Notes: a model not told the origin generated them from the sequence alone. 64,000 nucleotides of DNA from a bacterium (GCA_021818945.1 JAKASV010000003.1:1-64000), one strand, 5' to 3'. Counted from the stretch's first letter, positions 7,324-17,026 are shown. Program-made: numbers and translations.

Positions 7324-7377
7324 GCAGAAAGTTCGTAGGTTGTATCTTAATAATAGTATGTTATGTGTATATGGCGC

Positions 7378-7773
7378 CTATTCCATAGATTGATCATTAG
7401 TTTCTGTATCGTTCTCATGATAATCTTCTTGAGGGTAGTTTTCTTCATAATTATCATAATAGTCATCGTAACGATGATGTTTAGATGCTGCTGCGCCTGC
7501 CATCATGCCAGTTAATGCTCCTACGCCAAAGCCAATACCTGCACCGCGACCGCCACCGGCAAGCCCTCCGATAAGAGCTCCCGTTGCTCCCCCACCTATA
7601 AAACCACGAGCCATACGATCCTTTTGGTAAGGGTCATGATAATGTCGTGAATAGCGCTGATGTCTGTATTCTCTATCAGTTTCTCGTTGTTCTTGAGAAC
7701 GTGCAGTTAGCTTTATATTGAGTGAACTTGCGCAAAGTAGGATCAAAACTGTCTTTAATAAAGGTACTTTCAT
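7378..7773 (-). CDS. Secreted glycine-zipper protein with acidic tail
   Basis: A 131-aa protein. It has an N-terminal signal (about 1-25) and a basic Arg/Tyr/His stretch. A long glycine zipper follows (GFIGGGATGALIGGLAGG, then GAGIGFGVGALTGMMAGAAA, residues about 58-98), and the tail is very acidic (DDYYDNYEENYPQED). Glycine zippers of this kind insert in or assemble on membranes. GAGGTAG lies just before the ATG at 7773. It is third in a row of zipper proteins, but has its own terminator, so it is probably a separate unit. Confidence 0.75.
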   Translation of the reverse strand: MKVPLLKTVLILLCASSLNIKLTARSQEQRETDREYRHQRYSRHYHDPYQKDRMARGFIGGGATGALIGGLAGGGRGAGIGFGVGALTGMMAGAAASKHHRYDDYYDNYEENYPQEDYHENDTETNDQSME

Positions 7774-7888
7774 AGCTACCTCATTTTTTAATAATAATTA
7801 TAAAAAAATATTTTAAAACTATCATAATATTATCATATTAGAAATATATATTAATATTCAAGATTTTCTCTATCTTGTTTATAAAAAC

Positions 7889-9298
7889 TTATTTTGCATG
7901 ATGGTTTTCGCTCTGAGGCAATTCTTTTGCGAGAGCGCCAATATGTTTTCCTGCGCCGATACACAATACCAGATCATCGGGTCGTACAATCTGCTCGGCA
8001 ACATGTCTTAAATTATTGGTTTGTTCGTATGTAACATTAAAAGTAGGGTCTTTTAGTTTGATTGCTTTTACTAAGTTTTCAGCAGTAACTCCTGGAATCG
8101 GACTCTCGCTGGCTGGATAGATATCAGTGATGATAAGTTGATCGATCGGATTATTAAGAAACATTTTGATAAAATTGTCCCAAAGTTTATCCGTTCTGGT
8201 ATATCTGTGTGGTTGGAACAAAACAATGAGCCTTCCTTTGGAGCGTTTTCGTGCGACGGTTAGTGTGGCGTTTATTTCCTGTGGGTGGTGACCGTAATCA
8301 TCAAAAATTTCAGCATGTTTGAATGAGCCTCGGTAGGTAAAGCGACGCTCAACTCCTTTAAAGGTTGCCAAGGCTTGGGTAATGGTTTCGAAAGGAATAG
8401 CCAATTCTAAGGCAAGACTTGTTGCGGCAAGAGCGTTTAATACATTATGTTTGCCCGGCATGTTGATTGTCATGCTGCCTAAAGGTTCAGCATTATCTTT
8501 TTTATATACTGTAATGGTTGATGAATTCGGGCCAAATTCTATGTCTTTAGCAAATAAATCAGCCTGAGGCCAATTATCGATTCCATATTTAATGAGTTTT
8601 ATATAAGGTAATGGTAAAATCGTTTGTATGTTAGGGTCATCAATACATACAATTGCTTTTCCATAAAAGGGGATATTGCCCAGAAATTGCTTAAATGTAT
8701 TTTTAATGTCCTCTAAATCTCGGTAGGTCTCTAGGTGTTCAAGATCAATATTAGTCACAACAGAAAATGTTGCATGCAAATGAAGAAATGATCGATCACT
8801 TTCATCAGCCTCTGCAACCAAAAACTTTCCTGTACCCATCCGGGCATTATTAGAAATGCTGGTCAGCAGGCCGCCAATGATGACGGTGGGATCCATCTGT
8901 GCCTCGATCAAAATGTGAGAAATAAGTGATGTTGTCGTCGTTTTCCCATGGGCACCGGCTATTGCTATGCTGTATTTGGTGCGCATGAGTTCTGACAGCA
9001 TGAGTGCTCGGGGTATAGTCGGAATACCTCGTTCCTGTGCAGATCGGATCTCGGAATTATCTTCATGTATTGCAGAAGAATACACAAGAATATCGATGCT
9101 AGGGTCATTGCATGCGGCTGAATTATTTCCCTGGTGAACTGTGCATCCCAGTGCTTTGAGATTGTGTATGCTTTGCTGGCAGATATCAGTATCGCAGCCA
9201 GAGATTGTATATCCTTGCTGTTTCAATATCGTTGCGATACCACTCATTCCTATGCCACCAATACCAACAAAATGTATATGAGATTTTTTGTTGTACAT
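7889..9298 (-). CDS. murC: UDP-N-acetylmuramate-L-alanine ligase MurC
   Basis: MurC adds L-Ala to UDP-MurNAc, the first amino acid of the peptidoglycan stem, using ATP in the cytoplasm. The 469-aa protein has the N-terminal nucleotide-binding motif GIGGIGMSGIA, the Mur-ligase P-loop GAHGKTTTT near 117, AEADESDRSF near 163, the HNVLNALAA segment and the C-terminal DDYGHHPQEI. No other mur gene is in the window, but its presence implies at least partial peptidoglycan synthesis. It stands alone on the minus strand. The start at 9298 follows AGGTAG. Confidence 0.96.
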   Translation of the reverse strand: MYNKKSHIHFVGIGGIGMSGIATILKQQGYTISGCDTDICQQSIHNLKALGCTVHQGNNSAACNDPSIDILVYSSAIHEDNSEIRSAQERGIPTIPRALMLSELMRTKYSIAIAGAHGKTTTTSLISHILIEAQMDPTVIIGGLLTSISNNARMGTGKFLVAEADESDRSFLHLHATFSVVTNIDLEHLETYRDLEDIKNTFKQFLGNIPFYGKAIVCIDDPNIQTILPLPYIKLIKYGIDNWPQADLFAKDIEFGPNSSTITVYKKDNAEPLGSMTINMPGKHNVLNALAATSLALELAIPFETITQALATFKGVERRFTYRGSFKHAEIFDDYGHHPQEINATLTVARKRSKGRLIVLFQPHRYTRTDKLWDNFIKMFLNNPIDQLIITDIYPASESPIPGVTAENLVKAIKLKDPTFNVTYEQTNNLRHVAEQIVRPDDLVLCIGAGKHIGALAKELPQSENHHAK

Positions 9299-9427
9299 TC
9301 TACCTGCCCTGAAATTTGATAATCTAATGTATGTAACAAGAATAGCCTAATAGAGAACTCTTGTATAGTTGTCAGCTGTTTTTTTGTTAGCTGTTTTTTT
9401 GCCGTTTTTTTAATGGCGCACTATTTG

Positions 9428-9778
9428 CTACAAAAGTTCTCTTAGTTTTAAAAGTTGAGTGCGTAACTGTATCAGTTCAGAATAATTTTGTATTTTCGAG
9501 AGCGCTTGTTCGGGTAGAGTAGTTTTCGTGGCACTTAACATGGTCGTTGGCCAGGACTTATGAAGCTGTTTTTTGGCGCCTGCTATAGTAAAGCCTTTAT
9601 GATATAAAAGGTCTTTGATGGCAGTGAATTGTTTGAGATCTTTTTCTGTATAAAATCGTTGCTGTCCTGTTGAACGTTGAGGCTTAATATTAAATTCTTT
9701 TTCCCAGAATCGTATAACGAATTTTTCGACAGATAATTTTTTTGAAAGTTCCCCAATTCGAAATTGTCGCGCTTGCAT
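9428..9778 (-). CDS. MerR-family transcriptional regulator
   Basis: A 116-aa protein with a winged helix at the N-terminus (FRIGELSKKLSVEKFVIRFW, then RFYTEKDLKQF), as in MlrA/MerR proteins. A short helical C-terminus follows that may dimerise; no effector domain is visible. ATG 9778 is chosen because AAAGGAATTACC precedes it. It is one of very few transcription regulators in this window. T-rich direct repeats lie between it and murC (9377-9412). Confidence 0.85.
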   Translation of the reverse strand: MQARQFRIGELSKKLSVEKFVIRFWEKEFNIKPQRSTGQQRFYTEKDLKQFTAIKDLLYHKGFTIAGAKKQLHKSWPTTMLSATKTTLPEQALSKIQNYSELIQLRTQLLKLRELL

Positions 9779-9977
9779 GGTAATTCCTTTTATTTGATTC
9801 GAAATTGCCTCTTTAATTATTGTATACTTCATCTATCGCTTTAAGTTCAAGAATTTTAAAAAGCAAGGCTTTTGATTTTTAAGAGATTTTTGTCATAATT
9901 TTGTTACGATTAACCAGCATTGAAAAGGTTTGATGTCTGGATTTTGCTAGCTTCATGGATTGTTCTCTGATATCCTG

Positions 9978-10025
9978 TATGTATTAAATTAATTCACATG
10001 TACTGTCGTCACGGCTTAATACATA
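9978..10025. promoter_or_regulatory. Inverted repeat upstream of yidC
   Basis: TATGTATTAA (9978-9987) and TTAATACATA (10016-10025) are perfect 10-bp arms 28 nt apart, just before yidC (start 10040). This could be an operator pair or a leader stem. The nearby MerR-type gene is a possible reader, but that is speculation. Confidence 0.35.
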
Positions 10026-10039
10026 TGTAGGATGTTTGT

Positions 10040-11575
10040 ATGAATATTAAAGAACTTATTATTCCTTTAACTATGGCCCTTATTGGAACCTGGGCAATTC
10101 AATATTTCTTTTTTACTAAAAAATCAGTTCCGGAAGGTGTGCGCACTATGCAGCCATTTGTTGCTCCAAGTGGAGTACAAGAGGAAAAACCATTAAATAC
10201 GGAAATTGATTTTGTTAATATCAAAAGACCTTATCCGGCAGAAACGACTGAAGTTCTAACCGATGGAGCAACTTTAGTGTTTTCAACCGATGGCGCATCA
10301 TTGGATCGACTTGAATTCAAGCGCAAAAGTGACAATCGTGTCTTTGCTATCGATACGATATTTCCCGTGAGCGAAACTGAGCGTGATAATAGATGTTTTT
10401 TAGTCGCTTTTAATGAAAAAACACCTTATTATTTTACCTTATCTGAGCGCAAAGATTTGGCTGATACTACTACGCTTACCTATAAAGCAGAAACTGATGA
10501 AGGGGTACTGTCAAAAGTATTCACTGTATATAAACATGTGTATCAGATAGATCTTGAACTTATTATTACTCCCAAAAAAGATGATGCTCTGATTGGGAGC
10601 CCTCGAATTTTTTATCCGTCCCCATTGATGCCGGAGCTTGAAAATTCGGATCTTGTTTCAGCAATTGTCGGAGGTGATCAAGGGTCTGTGAAAAAAATAC
10701 TCCGTGCGAATGTTACTATCAATCAGGGTTGGTTGATGCCTACATTGTTCGGTACTGAATCACGCTATTTTGTTCATGCGCTGGTTAAGGATCCCCAAGC
10801 TTTTTGTCAACGTGCCTTTTATAAATTTTATGATAAAACTCGTATGATCTCAATTATTGAGGGGCCTGTTGTTCATAAGGCAGCTTCCTGGCGAGTCTCT
10901 TTTTATTTTGGGCCAAAAGAACTTCCCGCACTCATTGCTGTTGATCCACGTCTTGAATCTCTTGATTATTCGGGTATTTTGGGACCTATTGCTAAATGGT
11001 TTATGGTGTTACTACGATGGTTGTATACCTGGCTTCATAATTACGGATGGGCTATCGTTATTCTAGCTATCTTGGTTAAATTATTACTGTTGCCTTTGAC
11101 CATTAAGGCAGAAGCAGGCAATAGTAAACGTCTTGAATTGCAGAAAAAGTTAAATTATATCAAATTGCGTTACAAAGATGATCCTGAACGTTACAAGCAA
11201 GAACAGGCTGAACTGATTTCGAAACATGGGTTGCCTGGACTTTCTGGTTGTTTGCCACTTTTTTTGCAGATTCCTATCTTTTATGCTCTTAGCCGGGTAC
11301 TTTCTAGTTCTATAGACCTATATAGAGCATCATTTTTATGGATTCCTGATTTGGCATCAAAAGACCCTTGGTATATTTTGCCAATCTTGACAACGCTTTC
11401 TATGATTGCAATGATGCGTTCAACGGGTGATTCAAAACAACAATTATCCTCAATAGCGATTGCTATTGTAGTGGGCGCTGTTTCGACGAGCTTGTCGGCT
11501 GGACTGGCCTTGTATATTTTTGTAAGTACCTTCTTGGGTGTTGTTCAGACGATGGTCCAAAAGCGTTTTGTATAG
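10040..11575 (+). CDS. yidC: Membrane protein insertase YidC
   Basis: YidC inserts and folds inner-membrane proteins alone or with SecYEG. The 511-aa form has an N-terminal anchor (residues 8-25), a periplasmic beta domain of about 270 aa (the Gram-negative type) and the conserved insertase core from about 320. That core includes NYGWAIVILAILVKLLLLP, the cytoplasmic coiled hairpin and the GLPGLSGCLPLFLQIPIFYA segment. The groove residue that is Arg in E. coli is Lys here (VKLLLLPLT), as in several other lineages. AGGATG precedes the ATG. It is followed 8 bp later by recR. Confidence 0.97.
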   Translation: MNIKELIIPLTMALIGTWAIQYFFFTKKSVPEGVRTMQPFVAPSGVQEEKPLNTEIDFVNIKRPYPAETTEVLTDGATLVFSTDGASLDRLEFKRKSDNRVFAIDTIFPVSETERDNRCFLVAFNEKTPYYFTLSERKDLADTTTLTYKAETDEGVLSKVFTVYKHVYQIDLELIITPKKDDALIGSPRIFYPSPLMPELENSDLVSAIVGGDQGSVKKILRANVTINQGWLMPTLFGTESRYFVHALVKDPQAFCQRAFYKFYDKTRMISIIEGPVVHKAASWRVSFYFGPKELPALIAVDPRLESLDYSGILGPIAKWFMVLLRWLYTWLHNYGWAIVILAILVKLLLLPLTIKAEAGNSKRLELQKKLNYIKLRYKDDPERYKQEQAELISKHGLPGLSGCLPLFLQIPIFYALSRVLSSSIDLYRASFLWIPDLASKDPWYILPILTTLSMIAMMRSTGDSKQQLSSIAIAIVVGAVSTSLSAGLALYIFVSTFLGVVQTMVQKRFV

Positions 11576-11583
11576 GTAAAAGT

Positions 11584-12186
11584 ATGTTTGACGAAGTACC
11601 AAGTTTGGTATCTCTACTCAAAAGCTTGCAACAAGTTCCGTGTCTTGCATCAAAAAATGTATATCGTGTTGCTACCCATTTTTTACATATGGATCAAGAG
11701 CGTCTTGAGCAATTTTGTGCTGTGCTTCTCAATGCAAAGAGCCACATTCGCCATTGTGCCACATGTTTTTCGTGGCAAGAGGTTGATCATGGCTGCCCTT
11801 ATTGTTCATCAAAAAAGCGGGATCAGGCAGTAGTCTGTGTTGTTGAGTCTTGGCATGAATTATTGTCTATAGAAAAGACGGGGGGATATCTAGGGGTGTA
11901 CCATGTACTTGGTGGGGTTATTTGTCCAATTGATGGGATTGGGCCCGACGATTTGACCATTGAGCCACTTATCAAGCGTATAGCAGAAAAAAAGATAAAA
12001 GAGTTGATTTTAGCTATGAACCAGACGCCAGAAGGTGAAGCTACCGCTTCATACATTGCTCATAGACTTAAGGGATCGACAGTTACTATTACCTGTTTGG
12101 CTCGAGGGATTCCCGTAGGTTCATCATTAGAATATATGGATAGATTGACATTGTATAAAGCATTGTCTGAAAGAAGACCATTTTAA
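11584..12186 (+). CDS. recR: Recombination mediator RecR
   Basis: RecR works with RecO/RecF to load RecA at gaps. The 200-aa protein has an N-terminal helix-hairpin-helix region, the four-Cys zinc motif (CATC...CPYC, residues about 59-75) and a Toprim domain starting VVESWHELLSIEKTGGYLG. It ends with the usual GSSLEYMDRLTLYKAL. It lies between yidC and pepP with gaps of 8 and 10 bp, so the three genes form an operon. Confidence 0.95.
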   Translation: MFDEVPSLVSLLKSLQQVPCLASKNVYRVATHFLHMDQERLEQFCAVLLNAKSHIRHCATCFSWQEVDHGCPYCSSKKRDQAVVCVVESWHELLSIEKTGGYLGVYHVLGGVICPIDGIGPDDLTIEPLIKRIAEKKIKELILAMNQTPEGEATASYIAHRLKGSTVTITCLARGIPVGSSLEYMDRLTLYKALSERRPF

Positions 12187-12196
12187 AGGAATTGCT

Positions 12197-13549
12197 ATGA
12201 TGTTTGGCTTGGGCATGCAAACTGATAAATCGATATTTTCTCATCGTATACAATTATTGTTAGAGACTATTTCCAAACAATATCCTCAGATTCATGATGG
12301 CTGTATCGTACTACCAGCTTCCTTTGAAAATAGTCGAACGTTATTCAGACAAGATAGTAATTTTTATTATTTTTCTGGGCTCACAGAGCCTGCGTGCGTT
12401 TTGCTTGTGGATCTGGATGGTACACGTACGCTTATGGTGCCCCAATATGCGGGCAATCGCTCACAATGGGTAGTACCTGAACTTGAAGAAATAATAGAAG
12501 ATCCAGAGTCATATGGAATCGATCTTGTTGAGATGCTGGGTACATCTATTGCCGGGTATCAGGCTAGCCCTTGGATGGCCGAATCCGCCTATTCTGGGCT
12601 ATGCAGTACCATACATTCATACATTAAGAAAAATGGGACTGTGTTTGTGATCGGGCCTGCATTAGCCAACGAAACAAGTGATAGTCGCATAGTGTTAGAA
12701 CGGCTGACCTGTTTGATCCCAGAGTTAAAGAATGTTTTGGTTGATATTTCGCCAATCGTAGCTTCTATGAGACGGACAAAGGATATGCCTGAAATTGAGA
12801 AATTATATGCGGCGGTGGAACTATCGGTATTAGCACATGAGTCTGCTGCACAGGCTATAGTACCCGCTATGTTTGAATGTGAAGTGCAGGCGAATATTGA
12901 ATATATATTTACTGCCGCTGGTGCTCGAGCATCGTTTCCCACTATAGTAGCTAGTGGTGATGCTTCTACTATTTTGCATTATGGTGCAAGCACAAAGCCT
13001 CTTGAGGTAGGCGATCTAGTGATAGTCGATTGTGGAGCCGATATGGACTATTATTGTGGTGATCTTTCACGGACCTATCCAGTATCAGGTACATTTTCAG
13101 AAAGACAAAAAGAAATATATAATTTAGTACTTGAACTTCAAGCTCATATTGTGTCTATAGTAAAACCAGGTTATTGGTTTTCAAATCAAGAGCAGCCCGA
13201 TAAGTCGCTCAACCATATTGCAAAAAAATTTCTTCATGCGCGCGGCTATGAGCAGTATTTTGTTCACGGCATTGGTCATTTCCTGGGTCTGGATGTCCAT
13301 GACGTGGGAGATGTTCGTGAATCTTTTTGCGAGGGGGACGTTATTACCATAGAGCCGGGTTTATATCTGCCCGATGAAAAGATAGGGGTGCGCATTGAGG
13401 ATAATTATTGGATAACAAAAAATGGTGCTATTTGCCTGAGTGAAGCATTGCCCAGAAAAGCTGAAGATATAGAGTTGCTTATGAAAGGGCAACAGAATAC
13501 AGACTTTGACGAAGAATCAGATTCGTCATCGGATGATTATGGTCGTTAG
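12197..13549 (+). CDS. pepP: Xaa-Pro aminopeptidase P
   Basis: PepP removes an N-terminal residue preceding proline. The 450-aa length and two-domain layout fit: an N-terminal creatinase-like domain (ending about 190) and a C-terminal pita-bread domain with the dinuclear metal site. Ligands are visible in VDCGADMDYYCGDLSRTYP (two Asp), HGIGHFLGLDVHD (His), TIEPGLYLP (Glu) and GVRIEDNY (Glu). The last 15 residues are acidic and Ser-rich, probably disordered. AAAGGA precedes the ATG at 12197. Its end overlaps the convergent gene by 4 bp. Confidence 0.95.
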   Translation: MMFGLGMQTDKSIFSHRIQLLLETISKQYPQIHDGCIVLPASFENSRTLFRQDSNFYYFSGLTEPACVLLVDLDGTRTLMVPQYAGNRSQWVVPELEEIIEDPESYGIDLVEMLGTSIAGYQASPWMAESAYSGLCSTIHSYIKKNGTVFVIGPALANETSDSRIVLERLTCLIPELKNVLVDISPIVASMRRTKDMPEIEKLYAAVELSVLAHESAAQAIVPAMFECEVQANIEYIFTAAGARASFPTIVASGDASTILHYGASTKPLEVGDLVIVDCGADMDYYCGDLSRTYPVSGTFSERQKEIYNLVLELQAHIVSIVKPGYWFSNQEQPDKSLNHIAKKFLHARGYEQYFVHGIGHFLGLDVHDVGDVRESFCEGDVITIEPGLYLPDEKIGVRIEDNYWITKNGAICLSEALPRKAEDIELLMKGQQNTDFDEESDSSSDDYGR

Positions 13550-13956
13550 GAGCCAAACAGGGTCTGTTTAAGGCGAGGGAGCTGGCTTAAAAATGTGCTG
13601 CCATAACTTTGTACAAGTCCGGCAGCAGTGAGTGCGCATCCAGAAAGTAGATAACGAAATGCAGCTTTTTTGCGACCGTTTTTTATGAAAATTCTATCTT
13701 CTTCTGAAGGCATGGGGGCAATAGAATCGGGAAAAGGAGTTTCAGCCTTAGCCCATAAAACAGATGCTCTCATGAACATCAATATTCCGCCTACATAGGT
13801 AAGAGTGCGGCATATGTTGGTAGCTGTTATTTTATCTAAGGCCGTTTTCAGTGCAAATTTTGTTGGCAGGTAAAAACCTTGTTGGCTTGACATTGGTTGT
13901 ACGCTCACAAAAATCATGCAGATCGAAAAAGCCAAAAAAATTATTTTTTTGTTCAT
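13546..13956 (-). CDS. Small multi-spanning membrane protein, unknown
   Basis: A 136-aa protein with an N-terminal signal or anchor (4-22), a second hydrophobic segment near 50-68 and a third near 104-125, separated by a charged loop (PMPSEEDRIFIKNGRKKAAF). I do not recognise the family. It lies next to 14033-14440, which has the same size and hydrophobic layout and a similar end pattern (loop, G.AL.A.G, hydrophobic). The two may be old duplicates. Confidence 0.65.
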   Translation of the reverse strand: MNKKIIFLAFSICMIFVSVQPMSSQQGFYLPTKFALKTALDKITATNICRTLTYVGGILMFMRASVLWAKAETPFPDSIAPMPSEEDRIFIKNGRKKAAFRYLLSGCALTAAGLVQSYGSTFLSQLPRLKQTLFGS

Positions 13957-14032
13957 AAGTTATCCCATTGCAATTGGAAGCTAATAATTCTTACCTATAG
14001 AGTATGCACAGTTATGTGATCTTGGCAACTGG

Positions 14033-14440
14033 TTATACGCCGAATATGTACTGTACAATTGTACTACAATAGAGCGCTGCTGATGTCCCACCTGCAGAAA
14101 GAGCTAGTCCTATAAGACATTGAAAAAATCCATTTGTCCGACCGACCCGTTTGCCATCTGGTCGATAACTATCGCCGCAAATAAAATTTGTTAATCCCTT
14201 AGTAAGAAAAAAGAGGCCTTGCGATACCATAATAAATCCTATAATTGCAACAGCCATTTGTCTGGTTGGGAATGTTTCGACAGATTTAGCAAGGATCATG
14301 GCAGATTCTTTGATAACCCCAAGGCCATTCAATTCTAATTCAGTTTTACCGCCAAACAACGCTTTTAATGATCCGGCCCAGCATGAAGCTGTTATCAACG
14401 TTGAGTAGTACAGTGTTACATACGAACGTTTTAAAGACAT
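14033..14440 (-). CDS. Small multi-spanning membrane protein, unknown
   Basis: A 135-aa protein with an N-terminal signal-like segment, a hydrophobic stretch near 64-85 and another near 108-133, with a Lys/Arg-rich loop between (YRPDGKRVGRTNG). No known family is recognised. GGGGG lies just upstream of the ATG. It is 76 bp upstream of the similarly built 13546-13956 gene on the same strand. Confidence 0.65.
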   Translation of the reverse strand: MSLKRSYVTLYYSTLITASCWAGSLKALFGGKTELELNGLGVIKESAMILAKSVETFPTRQMAVAIIGFIMVSQGLFFLTKGLTNFICGDSYRPDGKRVGRTNGFFQCLIGLALSAGGTSAALYCSTIVQYIFGV

Positions 14441-14550
14441 AGAATTACCCCCAAATATTCAAAAACAATTTCTTTCTCAAAGATATATGTTATTCTTTAG
14501 CTTACTATTCTTGGAATTATTATCAAGCAGTGTAACTTTGTACTATTAAT

Positions 14551-16191
14551 TTATTTGTTTCTAAAATGATTGACTGCATAATCGATGCAAAAAAGTTCTG
14601 CACAGCAAAGTGCCAGTCCCACGGACAAGGAAATCAAACAGTTGGTAAAATAATGGACCCCATGCATAGCCAATATGCCGCTGAGGATAAAACTGCATAT
14701 ACTAGCGATTATTGCTGGAATTGCATAAGGTATCTGTGTTTTTGCATGGGTCATAGGGTCAATACCTGAACTGGTCGCTGCCATAAGTGAAGTTTGTGAT
14801 AACGGTGAAAGTTGATCACCGCAGATTGCTCCTGAAAATATTGCCCCTAAAGCGGGGAATAAGAGCGGTACTAGAGCTGTGGTTGTCGGAAGACTTACAT
14901 GAGCAAAAGCTATAATAATCGGTGTTGCCATGGGCAATAAAAGGGCTATGGTGCCCCAAGAAGTACCCATGAGAAATGCGGTTATTGTAGAGACTACAAA
15001 AAATATACCAGGCACGAGGCTTGGAGTTAAGATATGACTCATTATCGTTGCCAAATATGATCCTGCATTGAGGTCAATCCGTACAATAGTACTAAGAATT
15101 TTAGCCAAAATAAGCATGATAACTGATGGTAGCATCATAGATATTCCTTCTCTGATAATCGGAGGAAGGTCTTGCCACGAAATTTTTTTCCGTTGTAGCG
15201 CTAGACATAGGCCGCTTACAAGACACGCAACTCCTGCCATGAATATTCCTAAGAATGAGTTGTCGCTATTTTTAAAAGCGTTGATAAAAGAGTTGGTGCC
15301 ACCGAACAAGTAATAGTTGCCAGTGTATAAGATCCTTAAGATGAAAGTTGCTATAAGAATGGTGATCGGAATGCAAAAATCTATAAGCGAGGCTCTTGTT
15401 CTATGTAAGTCGACTGGCTTAGCTTCTGGTTTTAAGGGTACAGTTTTGGTTCCAAAGAGATTATCGGTAGTTGCAGCAATATGCTCATAGGTATGCATTG
15501 GGCCAAACGAAATCCGTTTGCGAATCACTACAAAAACTGATGCAAGAGCTAAGAAAGAATAAAAGATAAACGGGATGCTTGCTAAAAATACAAAAAAAGG
15601 GTCTGCGACAATTTTCATGCCTGTTAGACTAGTTTTCTGATGTTCTGCTACCGTCATGATGCCTGCATTGCTTAATTCGCCCGTGAGCATAGCTACCCAG
15701 CTTGAAATAGGCATGAGAATAATTAATGGTATAGAGATGCTATGAACAAGATAAGCCAATTTTACACGAGGAATATGAAATCTATCCGTTATTGGCCGCA
15801 TGACATAACCAACGGTTAGATTACTCAAATAATCGTCAATAAAAAGGACAGCTGAAACTAATAATGATGCACTTTCTGCCGCTTTTGCGGATCGTAGATG
15901 CTTAGTAAATGTGTGAGCAAAGGCACGTGCGCCCCCGGTCCTATCTAAAAGGACTATGAAGATGCCAATCACAAGTAAAAATATGTAGAGATAAATATAA
16001 TCAATATCGGTAACTTGACTAAAAGTCCGCGTGCCAATCAAATGTATCATGGAATCTATCGATCCACTTGTCGCAATAAAAGCAGCAACACAAATACTTA
16101 TAATGAAGGCTAGGTTGAGTCGCTTAGTTATAGCTGTGATAATAAGAACTAACAATGGGGGTAAAAAAACTATCCATGTGGGATTATTCAT
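14551..16191 (-). CDS. Na+/H+ antiporter, NhaC family
   Basis: A 546-aa integral membrane protein with about 12 hydrophobic segments. The NhaC-type signature SAVLFIDDYLSNLTVGYVM carries the paired Asp expected for cation binding. SWGTIALLLPMATPII and GAIFSGAICGDQLSPLSQTS near the C-terminus are also typical. NhaC proteins exchange Na+ for H+ (some relatives exchange organic acids such as malate for lactate), so the exact substrate is open. Start 16191 is chosen over 16254 because GAGGA is correctly spaced and the protein then begins directly with the first membrane segment. Confidence 0.88.
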   Translation of the reverse strand: MNNPTWIVFLPPLLVLIITAITKRLNLAFIISICVAAFIATSGSIDSMIHLIGTRTFSQVTDIDYIYLYIFLLVIGIFIVLLDRTGGARAFAHTFTKHLRSAKAAESASLLVSAVLFIDDYLSNLTVGYVMRPITDRFHIPRVKLAYLVHSISIPLIILMPISSWVAMLTGELSNAGIMTVAEHQKTSLTGMKIVADPFFVFLASIPFIFYSFLALASVFVVIRKRISFGPMHTYEHIAATTDNLFGTKTVPLKPEAKPVDLHRTRASLIDFCIPITILIATFILRILYTGNYYLFGGTNSFINAFKNSDNSFLGIFMAGVACLVSGLCLALQRKKISWQDLPPIIREGISMMLPSVIMLILAKILSTIVRIDLNAGSYLATIMSHILTPSLVPGIFFVVSTITAFLMGTSWGTIALLLPMATPIIIAFAHVSLPTTTALVPLLFPALGAIFSGAICGDQLSPLSQTSLMAATSSGIDPMTHAKTQIPYAIPAIIASICSFILSGILAMHGVHYFTNCLISLSVGLALCCAELFCIDYAVNHFRNK

Positions 16192-16305
16192 ACAGTCCTC
16201 ACCTAAAAGGTCATCTTTTAATGTTGTTTCATTATTATTTAGTAAGTATCGCACACTCTTGTGATGATAGCTATAGCTTTATGTGTAAAAAACAGAAATT
16301 TTGAT

Positions 16306-16334
16306 TTGACCAGTTGTGTTTTTGCCTGTACAAT
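16306..16334 (+). promoter_or_regulatory. Promoter of rplM
   Basis: TTGACC at 16306-16311 and TACAAT at 16329-16334 are 17 bp apart. The start of rplM is 65 bp downstream. Confidence 0.65.
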
Positions 16335-16398
16335 AACAATATGCCCGTTCGAATAAACTGTTTTTTAACAAAATTATGGAAATATGCAAAGGTTTGTA

Positions 16399-17001
16399 AT
16401 GGATATGAATAAAGCGTTCTATCTACGCAAAGAAGATAGAAATCCACAATGGCGCCTAATTGATGCAGAAGGTGCAATATTAGGTCGGTTGGCGACGCAA
16501 ATTGCCAATGCTTTGCGCGGCAAAGATAAGCCTTACTATACGCCTCATGATGACGCGGGTGATTATGTTGTGGTTGTCAATGCTGATAAAATTAAGCTGA
16601 CCGGTGATAAGTGGGAAGGCAAAGAGTATGCTCGTTATACGGGTTGGATTGGTGGTTATAGAGTAACGAAGGCAAAAGACTTATTGATCAAACATCCAAC
16701 ACAGCTTATTGAACTTGCAGTCCGTGGCATGCTCCCAAAAAACAAGCTTAATAGAGAAATTATTAAAAAGCTTAAAGTCTATGCGGGTCCTGAACATCCT
16801 CATAAGGCTCAAGTCGAGACAAGTAAACAAAGCTTGGAGAAACCGCGACGGGCCGTTCGCAAAGAGGTTGTAAAGACTAAAACCCCAATAAAAAAGGAAC
16901 CAAAGCCTATAACTAAAAAAGCTAAGACGACTGCCATTAAAGCAGAAAAAAAGCCTGCACGCACACCAGCAATATCTAAAATCAAGGCTAAAAAAAGTTA
17001 A
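16399..17001 (+). CDS. rplM: 50S ribosomal protein L13 with Lys-rich C-terminal extension
   Basis: L13 binds 23S rRNA early in 50S assembly. Residues 1 to about 140 are ordinary L13 (WRLIDAEGAILGRLATQIA, GDYVVVVNADKIKLTG, AVRGMLPKNKLNR, YAGPEHPH). The remaining 60 residues are a low-complexity Lys/Ala/Pro/Thr tail, absent from the usual 142-aa protein. ATG 16399 is preferred over 16384 because AAAGG is 6 nt upstream. The normal partner rpsI (S9) is not downstream. Instead rseP converges. Confidence 0.93.
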   Translation: MDMNKAFYLRKEDRNPQWRLIDAEGAILGRLATQIANALRGKDKPYYTPHDDAGDYVVVVNADKIKLTGDKWEGKEYARYTGWIGGYRVTKAKDLLIKHPTQLIELAVRGMLPKNKLNREIIKKLKVYAGPEHPHKAQVETSKQSLEKPRRAVRKEVVKTKTPIKKEPKPITKKAKTTAIKAEKKPARTPAISKIKAKKS

Positions 17002-17026
17002 GATAAATCTTTATATTCATAAGTAC

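Noticed and set aside
9370..9415. Short T-rich direct repeats (GTTAGCTGTTTTTTT-like) as a CRISPR or tandem array
   Set aside because: There are only two or three imperfect copies with no unique spacers; better read as a T-rich intergenic stretch.
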